Assembly (NCBI GenBank): GCA_002068375.1
Contig: MVZL01000032.1
Location: forward strand, 1 to 10,264
From: Tenericutes bacterium ADurb.BinA155
GTDB taxonomy: Bacteria > Bacillota_I > Bacilli_A > RFN20 > CAG-826
Direction of reading: 5' to 3'
DNA length: 10,264 nt
Shown here one piece after another: positions 1 to 6,745 of the stretch (position 1 is the first letter of the stretch; each line of letters opens with the position of its first letter). The position numbers and the translations under genes are program-made. The notes beneath the pieces are model-generated. The model searched no databases. It was not told the DNA's origin and saw only the letters and a program-made list of their open reading frames with translations.

Positions 1-477
1 CTCATTGTTTGCGATGAACCGGTCTCGGCCTTGGACGTTTCGATTCAGGCCCAGGTCCTCAATACTTTCGAAGAGCTTCAAAGCAAATTGAAGCTCACCT
101 ATCTCTTTGTTGCTCACAACCTCTTGGTTGTTAAGCATATTTCGGATCGGATCGCGGTCATGTACCTCGGTCATATTGTCGAGCTCGCTGATAGCGCAGC
201 CCTGTTTAAGAATCCTATGCATCCTTACACGGTTTCGCTGCTTTCTGCGATTCCGACGCCCGATCCGAAAACCGCCCGCAAGAGCGAACGCATCGTTCTT
301 AAAGGCGATATCCCAAGCCCACTTAATGCCCCCAGCGGCTGTCCGTTTAGAACGCGGTGCCCCTTTGCCAAGGATGCCTGTGCCTCCGACAAGGGAAAAC
401 CGGTTTTACGGGAAGTTCGCAAAGGTCACTTTGTGGCTTGTCTCTATCCGCTTGAAGCGGGTCGGGGCAATATGTGA
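1..477 (+). CDS. oppF: Oligopeptide ABC transporter ATP-binding protein (OppF/DppF type), 3' part only
   Basis: This is one of the two ATPases that power an oligopeptide or dipeptide importer at the cytoplasmic face of the membrane. The gene enters the window already open; 158 codons are visible, so the Walker A and signature motifs lie outside. Directly visible are the Walker B stretch (LIVCDEP), the D-loop (SALD), the H-loop histidine (VAHNL), and the [11 protein letters not shown] block typical of OppD/OppF proteins. The C-terminal extension specific to peptide and nickel transporters follows: HPYT, then [16 protein letters not shown] and a later Cys, the cysteine-rich tail of this family. 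It stops with TGA at 475-477, 34 nt before the binding-protein gene, which fits an opp operon. The choice of OppF over DppF or OppD rests on the tail and position and is less certain than the family. Confidence 0.93.
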   Translation, partial: LIVCDEPVSALDVSIQAQVLNTFEELQSKLKLTYLFVAHNLLVVKHISDRIAVMYLGHIVELADSAALFKNPMHPYTVSLLSAIPTPDPKTARKSERIVLKGDIPSPLNAPSGCPFRTRCPFAKDACASDKGKPVLREVRKGHFVACLYPLEAGRGNM

Positions 478-495
478 GACGGGCACTCTCCCGTC
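478..495 (+). promoter_or_regulatory. Perfect intergenic hairpin between the ATPase gene and the binding-protein gene
   Basis: GACGGG (478-483) and CCCGTC (490-495) are exact inverted repeats around a 6-nt loop, starting at the base after the oppF stop codon. No T-run follows, so it is not a classical intrinsic terminator. By analogy with other transporter operons it could stabilise the lipoprotein transcript or mark a processing site, allowing more binding protein than ATPase. That role is inference. The Shine-Dalgarno sequence of the next gene (AGGA, 504-507) begins 8 nt after the hairpin. Confidence 0.55.
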
Positions 496-511
496 AGAAA
501 GGCAGGAAACC

Positions 512-2353
512 ATGAAAAAACAAGTTTCCTTATTTGGAATCGCGGTTCTGCCGCTTCTTCTCACCTCTTGTGGAACAAGCGCCGTTCGCGGATCCAATAA
601 CAACATCTATTACCATGGCTACAGCACCGATCTCAATCACGACGGCGTCATCTCTGATGACGAACAGCATTTGACTTGGGCCCAGAGCTATGATGTCTTG
701 ATCAACGAAATCAAGACGATGGCGATCGATACCAGCGAAGAGCTTAACGAACGCTTTGATTACATGCACCAGGCTGAAGACCTTCTCATGTCGACCGGCG
801 CGATCTGCCCGCTTTATTGGTACACCGATAGCTTCCTCATCAAAGAGAGCGCGCAGACGAACTTCTTCGCCTCGCCGTTAGGATTCAAATTCCTTTACGG
901 CATCAGCGGCGAAAGCACCGCTTGCATCGCCTCGCAGCCCGACACGATCGACCCGGCTCTCAACAGCTCCGTCGATGGCGCGACTTACGATTCGCACCTT
1001 TTCGAAGGTCTCATGCGCTGGGAATATACAGGCACTTATCCCAATGGCGCGATCGGCTTAACCAACGGCATTGCTCAACCCGATGAGGGCGCAACCGCTT
1101 GGACCAAAGTCAAGGATGCTAAGACCGGCACCGTCACTTACACCATTCCGCTTAAGACGGGATTAAAGTGGAGCGATGGCACTAGCTACAACGCGAACGA
1201 TGTTGTTCGTTCTTGGAAGCGTGCGGTCAATTCTTCGACGGGCGCCGACTATGCCTACATGTTTGAGATTATCGATGGTGGCGCTAAGGCCGAAACCGAA
1301 GCCGATGGGGCTTCGCTCAACGTTAAAGCGACCGACGATAACACGATCCAGGTCACTCTCGTCAGCGATGTTCCGTACTTCAAGGAAATCTTGGCCTTCC
1401 CGGCCTTGATGCCCGTTCCGGATAACGCCGATGCCAATGGCACTTGGGCGACTCCGGACAACTATGCCGCCAACTTCAAGTGCAATGGCCCGATGAAGAT
1501 TTCGTCTTACACCGCCGGCAGCACTGCGGGCTCGCTCGTCATGGTTCCGAATACGAACTATACCGGCACGGCCAAAGTCAATTCGACCAAGCTCACTTGG
1601 GCTTTCTCGGATGATGCTGAAGCGATGCTCTCTTCCTATACCTCTGGCGCTTACACGATGATCGACGATCTGCCGAGCGGCACCGCCGAATCGGAATGGA
1701 AGAAACAGTATCCGAAAGAGTATTACAACGTCGGACAACTTGGCACTTACTACATTGTCTTCAACGTTAACGATACGACCTTCAATTCGAAACTGACCAG
1801 CGAAGCGGATCGTGAATACTTCCGCAAAGCGCTCAGCCTTCTCATCAACCGTCAGTATCTCGTCGACTCGGTCACCCAAGGCGGGCAAACCCCGGCCAAC
1901 GGCTTCGTCTCGAGCGGCTTACTTGATCCGGATGGCAAGACGGAGTACATCGCCAGCAACGGTTCGAAGCACGATGGCAAGGGCTATTACAGCACTGCCA
2001 GCGACGACTTCTCCGCGAATCAGGCGAAGGGCATCGAAATGCTCAAGAGCTTAGGGTTCACCTATGATACGACCAACAAGGTCTTCACTGATATCCCGAG
2101 CTTCGAGTATCTCTACAACACCAGCTCTGGCCACAAGGCCATCGCTGAATACCTCCAGTCCGCGATGAAAGCGGTCGGTATCACGATGAAGCTGTCCAAC
2201 CAAGAATGGGCGACCTTCCTCACCACTCGTAAGAGCGGCGACTACTCGGTGGCTCGTAACGGCTGGCTCTGCGACTACAATGATCCGGTCACGTTACTCG
2301 ATATGTGGACTTCCAATTCGGGCAACAACGACGCTCAGTTCGGCAAGAAGTAA
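512..2353 (+). CDS. Peptide-binding lipoprotein of the OppA family with permuted domain order
   Basis: This 613-aa protein is probably the extracytoplasmic substrate-binding component of the adjacent Opp transporter. The start at 512 follows AGGA at 4 nt spacing and begins a typical lipoprotein signal (MKK, hydrophobic stretch, lipobox LTSC with Cys20). A longer upstream extension in this frame overlaps oppF and would bury the signal peptide. Residues 40-51 form a perfect EF-hand-type loop (DLNHDGVISDDE). Residues 56-130 resemble the usual C-terminus of OppA: YDVLINEIK, then HQAEDLLM, PLYWYTD and SPLGFKF. From about 138 the usual mature N-terminus appears (CIASQPDTIDPAL, then FEGLMRWE and LKWSDGTSYNANDVVRSWKRA). 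The protein stops after DPVTLLDMW and SGNNDAQFGKK, where OppA proteins normally continue into the YD..I segment. The parts total about 558 residues without signal and linker, close to one full OppA. Codons often end in C, consistent with high expression. A rearranged or misassembled gene is the alternative. Confidence 0.92.
   Translation: MKKQVSLFGIAVLPLLLTSCGTSAVRGSNNNIYYHGYSTDLNHDGVISDDEQHLTWAQSYDVLINEIKTMAIDTSEELNERFDYMHQAEDLLMSTGAICPLYWYTDSFLIKESAQTNFFASPLGFKFLYGISGESTACIASQPDTIDPALNSSVDGATYDSHLFEGLMRWEYTGTYPNGAIGLTNGIAQPDEGATAWTKVKDAKTGTVTYTIPLKTGLKWSDGTSYNANDVVRSWKRAVNSSTGADYAYMFEIIDGGAKAETEADGASLNVKATDDNTIQVTLVSDVPYFKEILAFPALMPVPDNADANGTWATPDNYAANFKCNGPMKISSYTAGSTAGSLVMVPNTNYTGTAKVNSTKLTWAFSDDAEAMLSSYTSGAYTMIDDLPSGTAESEWKKQYPKEYYNVGQLGTYYIVFNVNDTTFNSKLTSEADREYFRKALSLLINRQYLVDSVTQGGQTPANGFVSSGLLDPDGKTEYIASNGSKHDGKGYYSTASDDFSANQAKGIEMLKSLGFTYDTTNKVFTDIPSFEYLYNTSSGHKAIAEYLQSAMKAVGITMKLSNQEWATFLTTRKSGDYSVARNGWLCDYNDPVTLLDMWTSNSGNNDAQFGKK
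629..664 (+). other. EF-hand/dockerin-like calcium-binding loop (residues 40-51 of the lipoprotein)
   Basis: The encoded 12 residues DLNHDGVISDDE match the canonical EF-hand loop at every key position: Asp1, Asn3, Asp5, Gly6, Ile8 and Glu12. The loop lies between the lipidated Cys20 and the displaced OppA segment, so it would sit next to the membrane surface. Flanking helices are not obvious, so a dockerin-like or single-loop arrangement is more likely than a paired EF-hand. Calcium binding is inferred from the motif alone. Confidence 0.6.
677..901 (+). other. Displaced OppA C-terminal segment (residues 56-130) at the N-terminus
   Basis: Encoded residues 56-130 contain, in order, YDVLINEIK, ELNERFDYMHQAEDLLM, AICPLYWYTDSFLIK and SPLGFKFLYG. 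Remembered OppA proteins carry this order at their C-termini, for example AEKQLDK, IVPVYYYVNARLVKP and the closing strand in E. coli OppA. The segment is followed after about 8 residues by the standard mature OppA N-terminus, and the same segment is missing from the end of the protein. In the known OppA fold both termini belong to the same domain, so the swap is structurally possible. Confidence 0.82.
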
Positions 2354-2387
2354 TCGAGCCTAGGCTCCTTAATTCTCACGGAAAGAG

Positions 2388-2421
2388 AGGAGACATCCTA
2401 CACGGGACGTCTCCTTTTCTT
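2388..2421 (+). terminator. Intrinsic terminator after the binding-lipoprotein gene
   Basis: GGAGACATCC (2389-2398) pairs with GGACGTCTCC (2405-2414) with one A-C mismatch; an outer A-T pair extends the stem. The loop is 6 nt, and TTTTCTT follows directly. It lies 35 nt after the lipoprotein stop codon and should end the opp transcript. Confidence 0.85.
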
Positions 2422-2451
2422 ATTCGGAAACAGTGTTCCGGCCGATAGGTG

Positions 2452-2457
2452 TATCAT
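2452..2457 (+). promoter_or_regulatory. Candidate -10 element for a leaderless transcript of the small membrane protein
   Basis: TATCAT matches the sigma-A -10 consensus at five of six positions. Standard spacing puts transcription start at 2464, the A of the ATG, so the mRNA would have no leader. No convincing -35 hexamer is seen at 16-18 nt upstream, so this is a tentative call. Confidence 0.4.
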
Positions 2458-2463
2458 AGTTTT

Positions 2464-2727
2464 ATGAAAACGGCGAAATGGTATTGGATTACGGCGTGGA
2501 TCTTCATCGGGATTGGCAGTGCGCTTATTTTGGTCCCTTTAGCGATTGTCATCGCTCAATATTTCACCTACGATAGCGTGAACAACAGTGCTCCTGCGGG
2601 TGTGGTCTTTCTCAATCTTTGCTATACCGTTCCCTTTGGTCTCATCGGATTATCGTTTGGCTGGTATTACTTTCTCGAATGGAAGAAAGCCAAAAAGGCC
2701 GAGAGCAATCCCCCGGCCAAGCTCTAA
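2464..2727 (+). CDS. Small two-helix membrane protein of unknown function
   Basis: This is an 87-aa protein that I do not recognise. It has a basic, aromatic start (MKTAKWYW) and a first hydrophobic helix at roughly residues 8-33. A short polar loop (YDSVNNSAP) and a second helix at roughly 44-69 follow, then a charged tail (EWKKAKKAES) ending in Pro and Lys. This predicts a cytoplasmic-membrane hairpin protein with a basic cytoplasmic end. A GTG start at 2449 would add five residues, but no ribosome-binding site supports it, and the ATG at 2464 fits the -10 element upstream. The gene is preceded by the opp terminator, so it is probably transcribed alone. It converges on rsmI with only 2 nt between the stop codons, and its last codons contain the terminator of the opposite operon. 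That it is a real gene is likely but not proven. Confidence 0.68.
   Translation: MKTAKWYWITAWIFIGIGSALILVPLAIVIAQYFTYDSVNNSAPAGVVFLNLCYTVPFGLIGLSFGWYYFLEWKKAKKAESNPPAKL
2692..2718 (-). terminator. Intrinsic terminator of the dnaX-rsmI operon, inside the converging gene
   Basis: Read on the minus strand, GGCCGGGGG (2718-2710), loop ATTG and CTCTCGGCC (2705-2697) form a 9-bp stem with two G-U pairs and a tetraloop. TTTTT follows at 2696-2692. It lies 11 nt beyond the rsmI stop codon and wholly within the last codons of the small + strand gene. On the + strand the same hairpin has no U-tract, so it should work in one direction only. Confidence 0.8.
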
Positions 2728-2729
2728 GA

Positions 2730-3587
2730 TTATTTGACGTTCTTTAAATAGACTTGATAGACGACGTTCTTGGCTAAACCATTTTCGGAAGCGACGGCCG
2801 CGATCGCATCCTTCGAGGATAATCCTTCTTTAATTTTCGATTTGAGGAGGGAGGTGATGTCGTTTTCGTCCAAGGCTTTAGCGACTTTAATGGTGCCGTG
2901 GACGAGAATCACCATCTCGCCCCGAAGACTGGCTTCATCAAGGGCAGTGAACTCGTGAAGGCTCCCCCGAATAATTTCTTCGTGGGCCTTCGTAAGCTCA
3001 CGGCAAAGGACGGCTGGCCGATCTCCGAAAGCGGAATCTAGGGCCTTTAAGGTTTCAAGGATGCGGTGGGGGGATTCGTAGAAAATGAGGGTTTCGACAC
3101 GAGCCGAAAGTTCTTGAAGTTCGTGGTCCCGCTCACTCGGCTTGGCGGGCAAGAACCCTTCAAAGTAGAAATGATCCGAAGGAAGACCGGAAACCGCAAG
3201 GGCATCGATCGCGGCGCTCGGGCCGGAGGTAACGGAAACTTTAATGCCATTAGCGAGACACTTTGCGACGAGACGTTCGCCCGGATCGCTTAAGGTCGGA
3301 TAACCCGCATCGGACATATAGCAGACTTTCTTGCCCTGTTTTAATAAAGCGACGATCTTTTCGGCGGCCGCTTCTTCATTATGCTCATGGCAAGAGATGA
3401 AAGGCTTATCAATGCCAAAATGGGCCATGAGTTGGCCAGAGTTTCGGGTATCTTCTGCCGCGATATAGTCGCAGCCTTTGAGAACTTCGAGTGCGCGCGG
3501 AGTCATCTCCGAAAGATTGCCAATCGGAGTGGCAATGAGATAAAGCAGGGGGGAGGTGCCTTCGAAATTGAGCTCGCGCGGAATCAT
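2730..3587 (-). CDS. rsmI: 16S rRNA 2'-O-ribose (cytidine-1402) methyltransferase RsmI
   Basis: RsmI methylates the ribose of C1402 in the decoding centre of 16S rRNA, using S-adenosylmethionine. The 285-aa length matches the family (E. coli RsmI is about 286). It has the tetrapyrrole-methylase fold motifs in order: LIATPIGNL (17-25), AAEDTR (43-48), MSDAGYPTLSDPG (91-103), SGPSA (121-125), YFEGFLP (141-147), YESPHR (170-175) and CRELTK (195-200). The loop reads DAGYP where the common form is DAGTP; this is a substitution in a conserved loop, not damage. The start overlaps the ricT stop as ATGA, with no clear Shine-Dalgarno sequence, so it is probably translated by coupling. It is the last gene of the operon, as its B. 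subtilis counterpart yabC lies downstream of yaaT. Confidence 0.96.
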   Translation of the reverse strand: MIPRELNFEGTSPLLYLIATPIGNLSEMTPRALEVLKGCDYIAAEDTRNSGQLMAHFGIDKPFISCHEHNEEAAAEKIVALLKQGKKVCYMSDAGYPTLSDPGERLVAKCLANGIKVSVTSGPSAAIDALAVSGLPSDHFYFEGFLPAKPSERDHELQELSARVETLIFYESPHRILETLKALDSAFGDRPAVLCRELTKAHEEIIRGSLHEFTALDEASLRGEMVILVHGTIKVAKALDENDITSLLKSKIKEGLSSKDAIAAVASENGLAKNVVYQVYLKNVK

Positions 3588-4540
3588 TGATGAGAGCCGT
3601 TACTCCCGTTATTGGTCGGGGCCGGATTCTTGAAGACCGGGGTCGGATTGTAATTGACGTTATTGGCGGGAGCGGGGTTGCTCGGACGGGCCGGAGCGGT
3701 GGAACCGTTCACGCTATGATGACCTTTCGGATTCTTGATGGCCTCATTCACATCGGCTAAAGGCAAGAACTTAATATCCTGGTAGCCTGAAAGCTTGATC
3801 GTCTTATTGAGAATATTCATTCCAACAATGGTGTAATCGCCTTCATCGAGATGAACCACTTGGCCGAGCCGCGGGAATTCTTTCTTGGCTTCGGTATATG
3901 CATCATCTTCATAAAGAAGACAGCAGATGAGCTTGCCGCAGGGCCCCGAAAGTTTCGGAATGTTGAGGGTCAACATTTGATTTTTGGCTCGAGAAATCGA
4001 AATGCCATCGAATTGATCAAGGAAGGTGGAGCAGCAAAGGGGGAGACCGCAGATGGCAATGCCGCCGATCATCTTGGCCTTATCGCGCGCGGCGATTTGG
4101 CGAAGTTCAATCCGGCACTTCAGCTGAGGGGCAAGGTTATGAAGAAGCTCACGGAAATCCACACGATTTTCGCTGGTATAAGTGATCGTGACTTTGCTGC
4201 CGTCGAGAGTGTAGTTGGCTTCGAGGAGATGCATCGGCAATCCGAGTTTATTGATTTCGGATTCCGCAATCTTCAAAGCTTTCTCCGATTCTTTTAAACC
4301 CATCTCATAATCGGAAAGATCCTCATCGGTCGGTTTCCGTAAAATCGGTTTTAATTCAAGATTGTTCTGGTAGGTGCTTTGGTCCATTAAAGCGGTTGAA
4401 ACCGTTCCGATTTCATAACCGGCAATCGTTTCGACGACCACGAGATCGCCGAGCTTCAGATTGTTCATGTCGGTCGAGAAATAATAGGACTTATCCGTTC
4501 CCTTAAACTTAATTCCGACGAAATAATGTTTGTCTTCCAT
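3584..4540 (-). CDS. ricT: RicT (YaaT/PSP1 family) RNA-maturation and regulatory protein
   Basis: In B. subtilis, RicT joins RicA and RicF in an iron-sulfur complex that directs RNase Y mRNA processing and affects biofilm formation, competence and sporulation. This 318-aa protein has the PSP1 core: an N-terminal beta-rich part (VGIKFKG, LGDLVVVET, EIGTVS) and the two cysteine clusters CGLPLCC (Cys164, 169, 170) and CGKLICC (Cys201, 206, 207). All family cysteines are present, so cluster binding is probably intact. The first cluster has Leu where CGRPLCC is usual. Residues from about 271 form an Asn/Pro/Ser-rich tail that looks disordered. The start has a strong AAGGAG 5 nt upstream and lies 2 nt after the holB stop. 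The stop overlaps the rsmI start. The holB-ricT pairing is classical in Bacillota; ricA and ricF are not in this window. Confidence 0.94.
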   Translation of the reverse strand: MEDKHYFVGIKFKGTDKSYYFSTDMNNLKLGDLVVVETIAGYEIGTVSTALMDQSTYQNNLELKPILRKPTDEDLSDYEMGLKESEKALKIAESEINKLGLPMHLLEANYTLDGSKVTITYTSENRVDFRELLHNLAPQLKCRIELRQIAARDKAKMIGGIAICGLPLCCSTFLDQFDGISISRAKNQMLTLNIPKLSGPCGKLICCLLYEDDAYTEAKKEFPRLGQVVHLDEGDYTIVGMNILNKTIKLSGYQDIKFLPLADVNEAIKNPKGHHSVNGSTAPARPSNPAPANNVNYNPTPVFKNPAPTNNGSNGSHQ

Positions 4541-4542
4541 AA

Positions 4543-5520
4543 CTACTCCTTGGTGATGATGACGACGAGATGAGACAGCAGAAGGCCCGTATTAACATTG
4601 AGCTCGATCTGGCTCCTTAGAGTCATGATGGCGAGCAATGACGATTCCACGTGAGGCAGTTTCTTCGCGAGGTCGCTAATAATATTAGCATAAGCGGACA
4701 GCTTTATCGGGTTTCCGATTTTCGCGGAGACGATATCTTGAAACGCGAGGGAAAGCATATCGAAGTAAAAACGGGTCGAAGGTTTGTCATTGAGGAGGGG
4801 GGTGACACTCTTTTCCATGACATAACGGGCCATCGAAGGGTTTTGGTTGAGAGCATCGAGTTCGTCGACAAATCCGGTTTTGGCTTTTTGGAAATCTTCG
4901 GAATCGGCCTCATCTTTGATCATTTGGCCATCGTTATAGAAGGCGGAAAGGATTTCAGCATCCTCTTGCTTTGCTCCAAGTTCGATCGCTTCTTTGATCA
5001 CTTCGTCCCGCGGGAGGAGAAGCAACCGCATGGTCTCGCAGCGGGAGATGATGGTTGGCAAAACCTTCGCTTCGTTTTGGCAGGTCAAAATCGCATAGGT
5101 TCCGGGAACGGGTTCTTCGAGGAATTTTAAAAGGGAGTTCACCGCCTCGATGGTCATGTTCTCAACCTGGTGGATGATATAGACCATGATGCCCTTGCTT
5201 TCGAGCGCGGTCTTTTGGAAATTGGCGACGATGGTTTCGACTTGGTCTTTTTTGATGGAGCCTTCGGAACCATCGAGCAAAACCACGTCAGGGTATTCCT
5301 CTTTTTCGATGCGACGGCAAGTGAGGCATTCTTCATCCGCGAGAGGATCCGGATGGTCGCAGAGAATAGATTCGGCGAGATAAAGCGCGGTCTCCTTTAA
5401 CGGAGTCCCCGCTTCGCCAATCACCAGGTAGGCGTGGGCGAGACGATTATTTTGTAAGGCATTCGAAAAGGTCCGAAAAAGGAGAGGTTGTTTCTTTTCG
5501 ATATAGCCTTTGATTTTCAT
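4543..5520 (-). CDS. holB: DNA polymerase III delta' subunit (clamp loader)
   Basis: The delta' subunit is the rigid stator of the clamp loader, which opens the beta sliding clamp with delta and the tau/gamma subunits. The 325-aa protein has an AAA+ fold but a degenerate nucleotide site: the P-loop position reads GEAGTPLKE (35-43), lacking GKT, and the Walker B region reads YIIHQVENM. Both are usual for delta', which does not hydrolyse ATP. The conserved SRC finger is present (residues 159-161) after TCQNEAKVLPTI. Cysteines 54, 65 and 68 suggest a reduced zinc site. The start overlaps the tmk stop as TAATG. The AAA+ core could suggest dnaX, but the full tau/gamma gene is in the same operon, so this is holB. 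Confidence 0.95.
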   Translation of the reverse strand: MKIKGYIEKKQPLLFRTFSNALQNNRLAHAYLVIGEAGTPLKETALYLAESILCDHPDPLADEECLTCRRIEKEEYPDVVLLDGSEGSIKKDQVETIVANFQKTALESKGIMVYIIHQVENMTIEAVNSLLKFLEEPVPGTYAILTCQNEAKVLPTIISRCETMRLLLLPRDEVIKEAIELGAKQEDAEILSAFYNDGQMIKDEADSEDFQKAKTGFVDELDALNQNPSMARYVMEKSVTPLLNDKPSTRFYFDMLSLAFQDIVSAKIGNPIKLSAYANIISDLAKKLPHVESSLLAIMTLRSQIELNVNTGLLLSHLVVIITKE

Positions 5521-6152
5521 TATTTCGTCGCCTTGAGCCGCTTCGAGATGACGTCATAGGCATCCGCGACCACTTTCTCCAGCGGTTGGGCGGCGTCGAT
5601 GATGACATAACGATCGGGATAACGTTTAGCTAATTCATGGAAAGCAGCCCGGACTTTGTTATGGAAAGGAAGTTTCTCAAGGTCGAGGCGATTCACTTCG
5701 CGGCCTTTATTGGCGGCGATCCGTTCGAGTCCTTGCTCTGGGGCTAAATCGAAGAGGAGAGTGAGGTCAGGATAGGTGCCTTCGGTCGCGAACATATTGA
5801 TCTTTAAGACTTCATCGATCCCTAAACCTCTCGCCCCGCCTTGGTAGGCTAAAGAACTATCGAGGAAACGGTCGCAGAGAACGATTTTGCCCGCTTTTAA
5901 AGCTGGCCACACTTTTTCGACGAGGTGCTGCCGTCTTGAGGCGGCGTAAAGCAAGGCCTCGGTCCGGGGATCCATTGCGGTATTGGCTTTATCGAGAATG
6001 ACCGACCGGATTTCTTCGGCGATCGGAGTTCCCCCTGGTTCGCGGGTGGTCACGGTTTCATAGCCATCGTGATTGAGAAGGTCGACTACTTTTTTAAGGA
6101 CGGTGGACTTGCCTGAACCTTCGCCGCCTTCGAATGTGATGAACATGCTCAT
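5520..6152 (-). CDS. tmk: Thymidylate kinase (dTMP kinase)
   Basis: Thymidylate kinase phosphorylates dTMP to dTDP with ATP, an essential step in dTTP supply. The 210-aa length is typical. Visible motifs are the P-loop GGEGSGKS (9-16), TREPGGT (36-42) for dTMP contact, ASRRQHL (71-77), [13 protein letters not shown] (93-105) with the DR pair, and a lid region near [14 protein letters not shown]. The start at 6152 overlaps the recR stop as ATGA, and AGGCAGGA lies just upstream. An internal Met at codon 3 could also serve. Grouping with holB and dnaX links nucleotide supply with replication proteins, as in B. subtilis tmk-holB. Confidence 0.97.
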   Translation of the reverse strand: MSMFITFEGGEGSGKSTVLKKVVDLLNHDGYETVTTREPGGTPIAEEIRSVILDKANTAMDPRTEALLYAASRRQHLVEKVWPALKAGKIVLCDRFLDSSLAYQGGARGLGIDEVLKINMFATEGTYPDLTLLFDLAPEQGLERIAANKGREVNRLDLEKLPFHNKVRAAFHELAKRYPDRYVIIDAAQPLEKVVADAYDVISKRLKATK

Positions 6153-6745
6153 ATCTTTTTCCTGCCTTCTAGGGCTTTTGTGAGGGTCAAGGTGTCGGCA
6201 TAATCGAGGGAAGCCCCCATCGGTAAGCCATAACCTAACCGCGTCACGTTCACGCCCTTATCTTCAAGAAGCTTCGCTACGAATAAAGCGGTGGTTTCGC
6301 CATCGAGAGTCGGATTGGTCGCCACAATGATCTCTTTGATTCCTTCTTGGGGGATTCGTTCGATCAATTTATCGATGTTGAGGTCTTCGGCTCCAACGCC
6401 TTTTGAGGGGGCAATTACCCCACCCAGTACATGATAAACGCCATGGAAATCGTTCAATTTTTCAAAAGCGAGAGCGTCTTTCGGATAGGAAACGACGATG
6501 CACGTGGAGTGATCGCGGTTCGGGTCCTTGCAGACATCGCAAAGATCCTCTTCGCAATAGAGGCCGCAGTTGGGGCAACGATGGACCCGTTTCTTCGCAT
6601 TTGCGATCGCTTGCGAAAACTCGGTGGCGTCATCCTCTTTCATCTCGAGGACGGCATAGGCCATCCGTTCCGCCGATTTCACGCCGATGCCCGGCAGTTT
6701 CGAAAAACTGTCGACGAGGGCTAGATACGTCGGAAGCTCTTTCAT
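6149..6745 (-). CDS. recR: Recombination mediator RecR
   Basis: RecR works with RecF and RecO to load RecA on single-stranded DNA at gaps and stalled forks. The 198-aa length is standard. In order it has a helix-hairpin-helix ([13 protein letters not shown], 17-29), a C4 zinc finger (Cys57, 60, 69, 72), a Toprim region starting [15 protein letters not shown], the block [31 protein letters not shown], and a Walker-like end [14 protein letters not shown] followed by [11 protein letters not shown]. All landmarks are present. It overlaps the ybaB stop by one base (TGATG) and the tmk start by four (ATGA), so translation is probably coupled. The ybaB-recR pair downstream of dnaX is nearly universal in Bacillota. 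Confidence 0.97.
   Translation of the reverse strand: MKELPTYLALVDSFSKLPGIGVKSAERMAYAVLEMKEDDATEFSQAIANAKKRVHRCPNCGLYCEEDLCDVCKDPNRDHSTCIVVSYPKDALAFEKLNDFHGVYHVLGGVIAPSKGVGAEDLNIDKLIERIPQEGIKEIIVATNPTLDGETTALFVAKLLEDKGVNVTRLGYGLPMGASLDYADTLTLTKALEGRKKI

Noticed and set aside
107..511. A 135-codon in-frame extension upstream of the binding-lipoprotein gene
   Set aside because: It overlaps most of the visible oppF in another frame. The signal peptide and lipobox begin at 512 with a Shine-Dalgarno site, so the extension is chance.
1163..1888. A 241-aa open frame antisense to the lipoprotein gene
   Set aside because: It is Arg/Val/Ile-rich with no recognisable motif, and mirrors the codon bias of the + strand gene. 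I see no start signal, so it is a shadow.
2425..2440. Inverted repeat CGGAA-ACAGTG-TTCCG before the small membrane gene
   Set aside because: The five-base arms are short and there is no independent support, so it is not listed as an operator.
2449..2463. GTG start for the small membrane protein, adding five residues
   Set aside because: No ribosome-binding site is correctly spaced, and the candidate -10 overlaps this stretch, so it would not be transcribed.
3851..4297. Open frame antisense to ricT
   Set aside because: There are no family motifs, and the ricT frame opposite it holds all PSP1 landmarks.
4651..5130. 159-aa open frame antisense to holB
   Set aside because: It has no motifs or initiation signal, and holB is clearly the coding strand.
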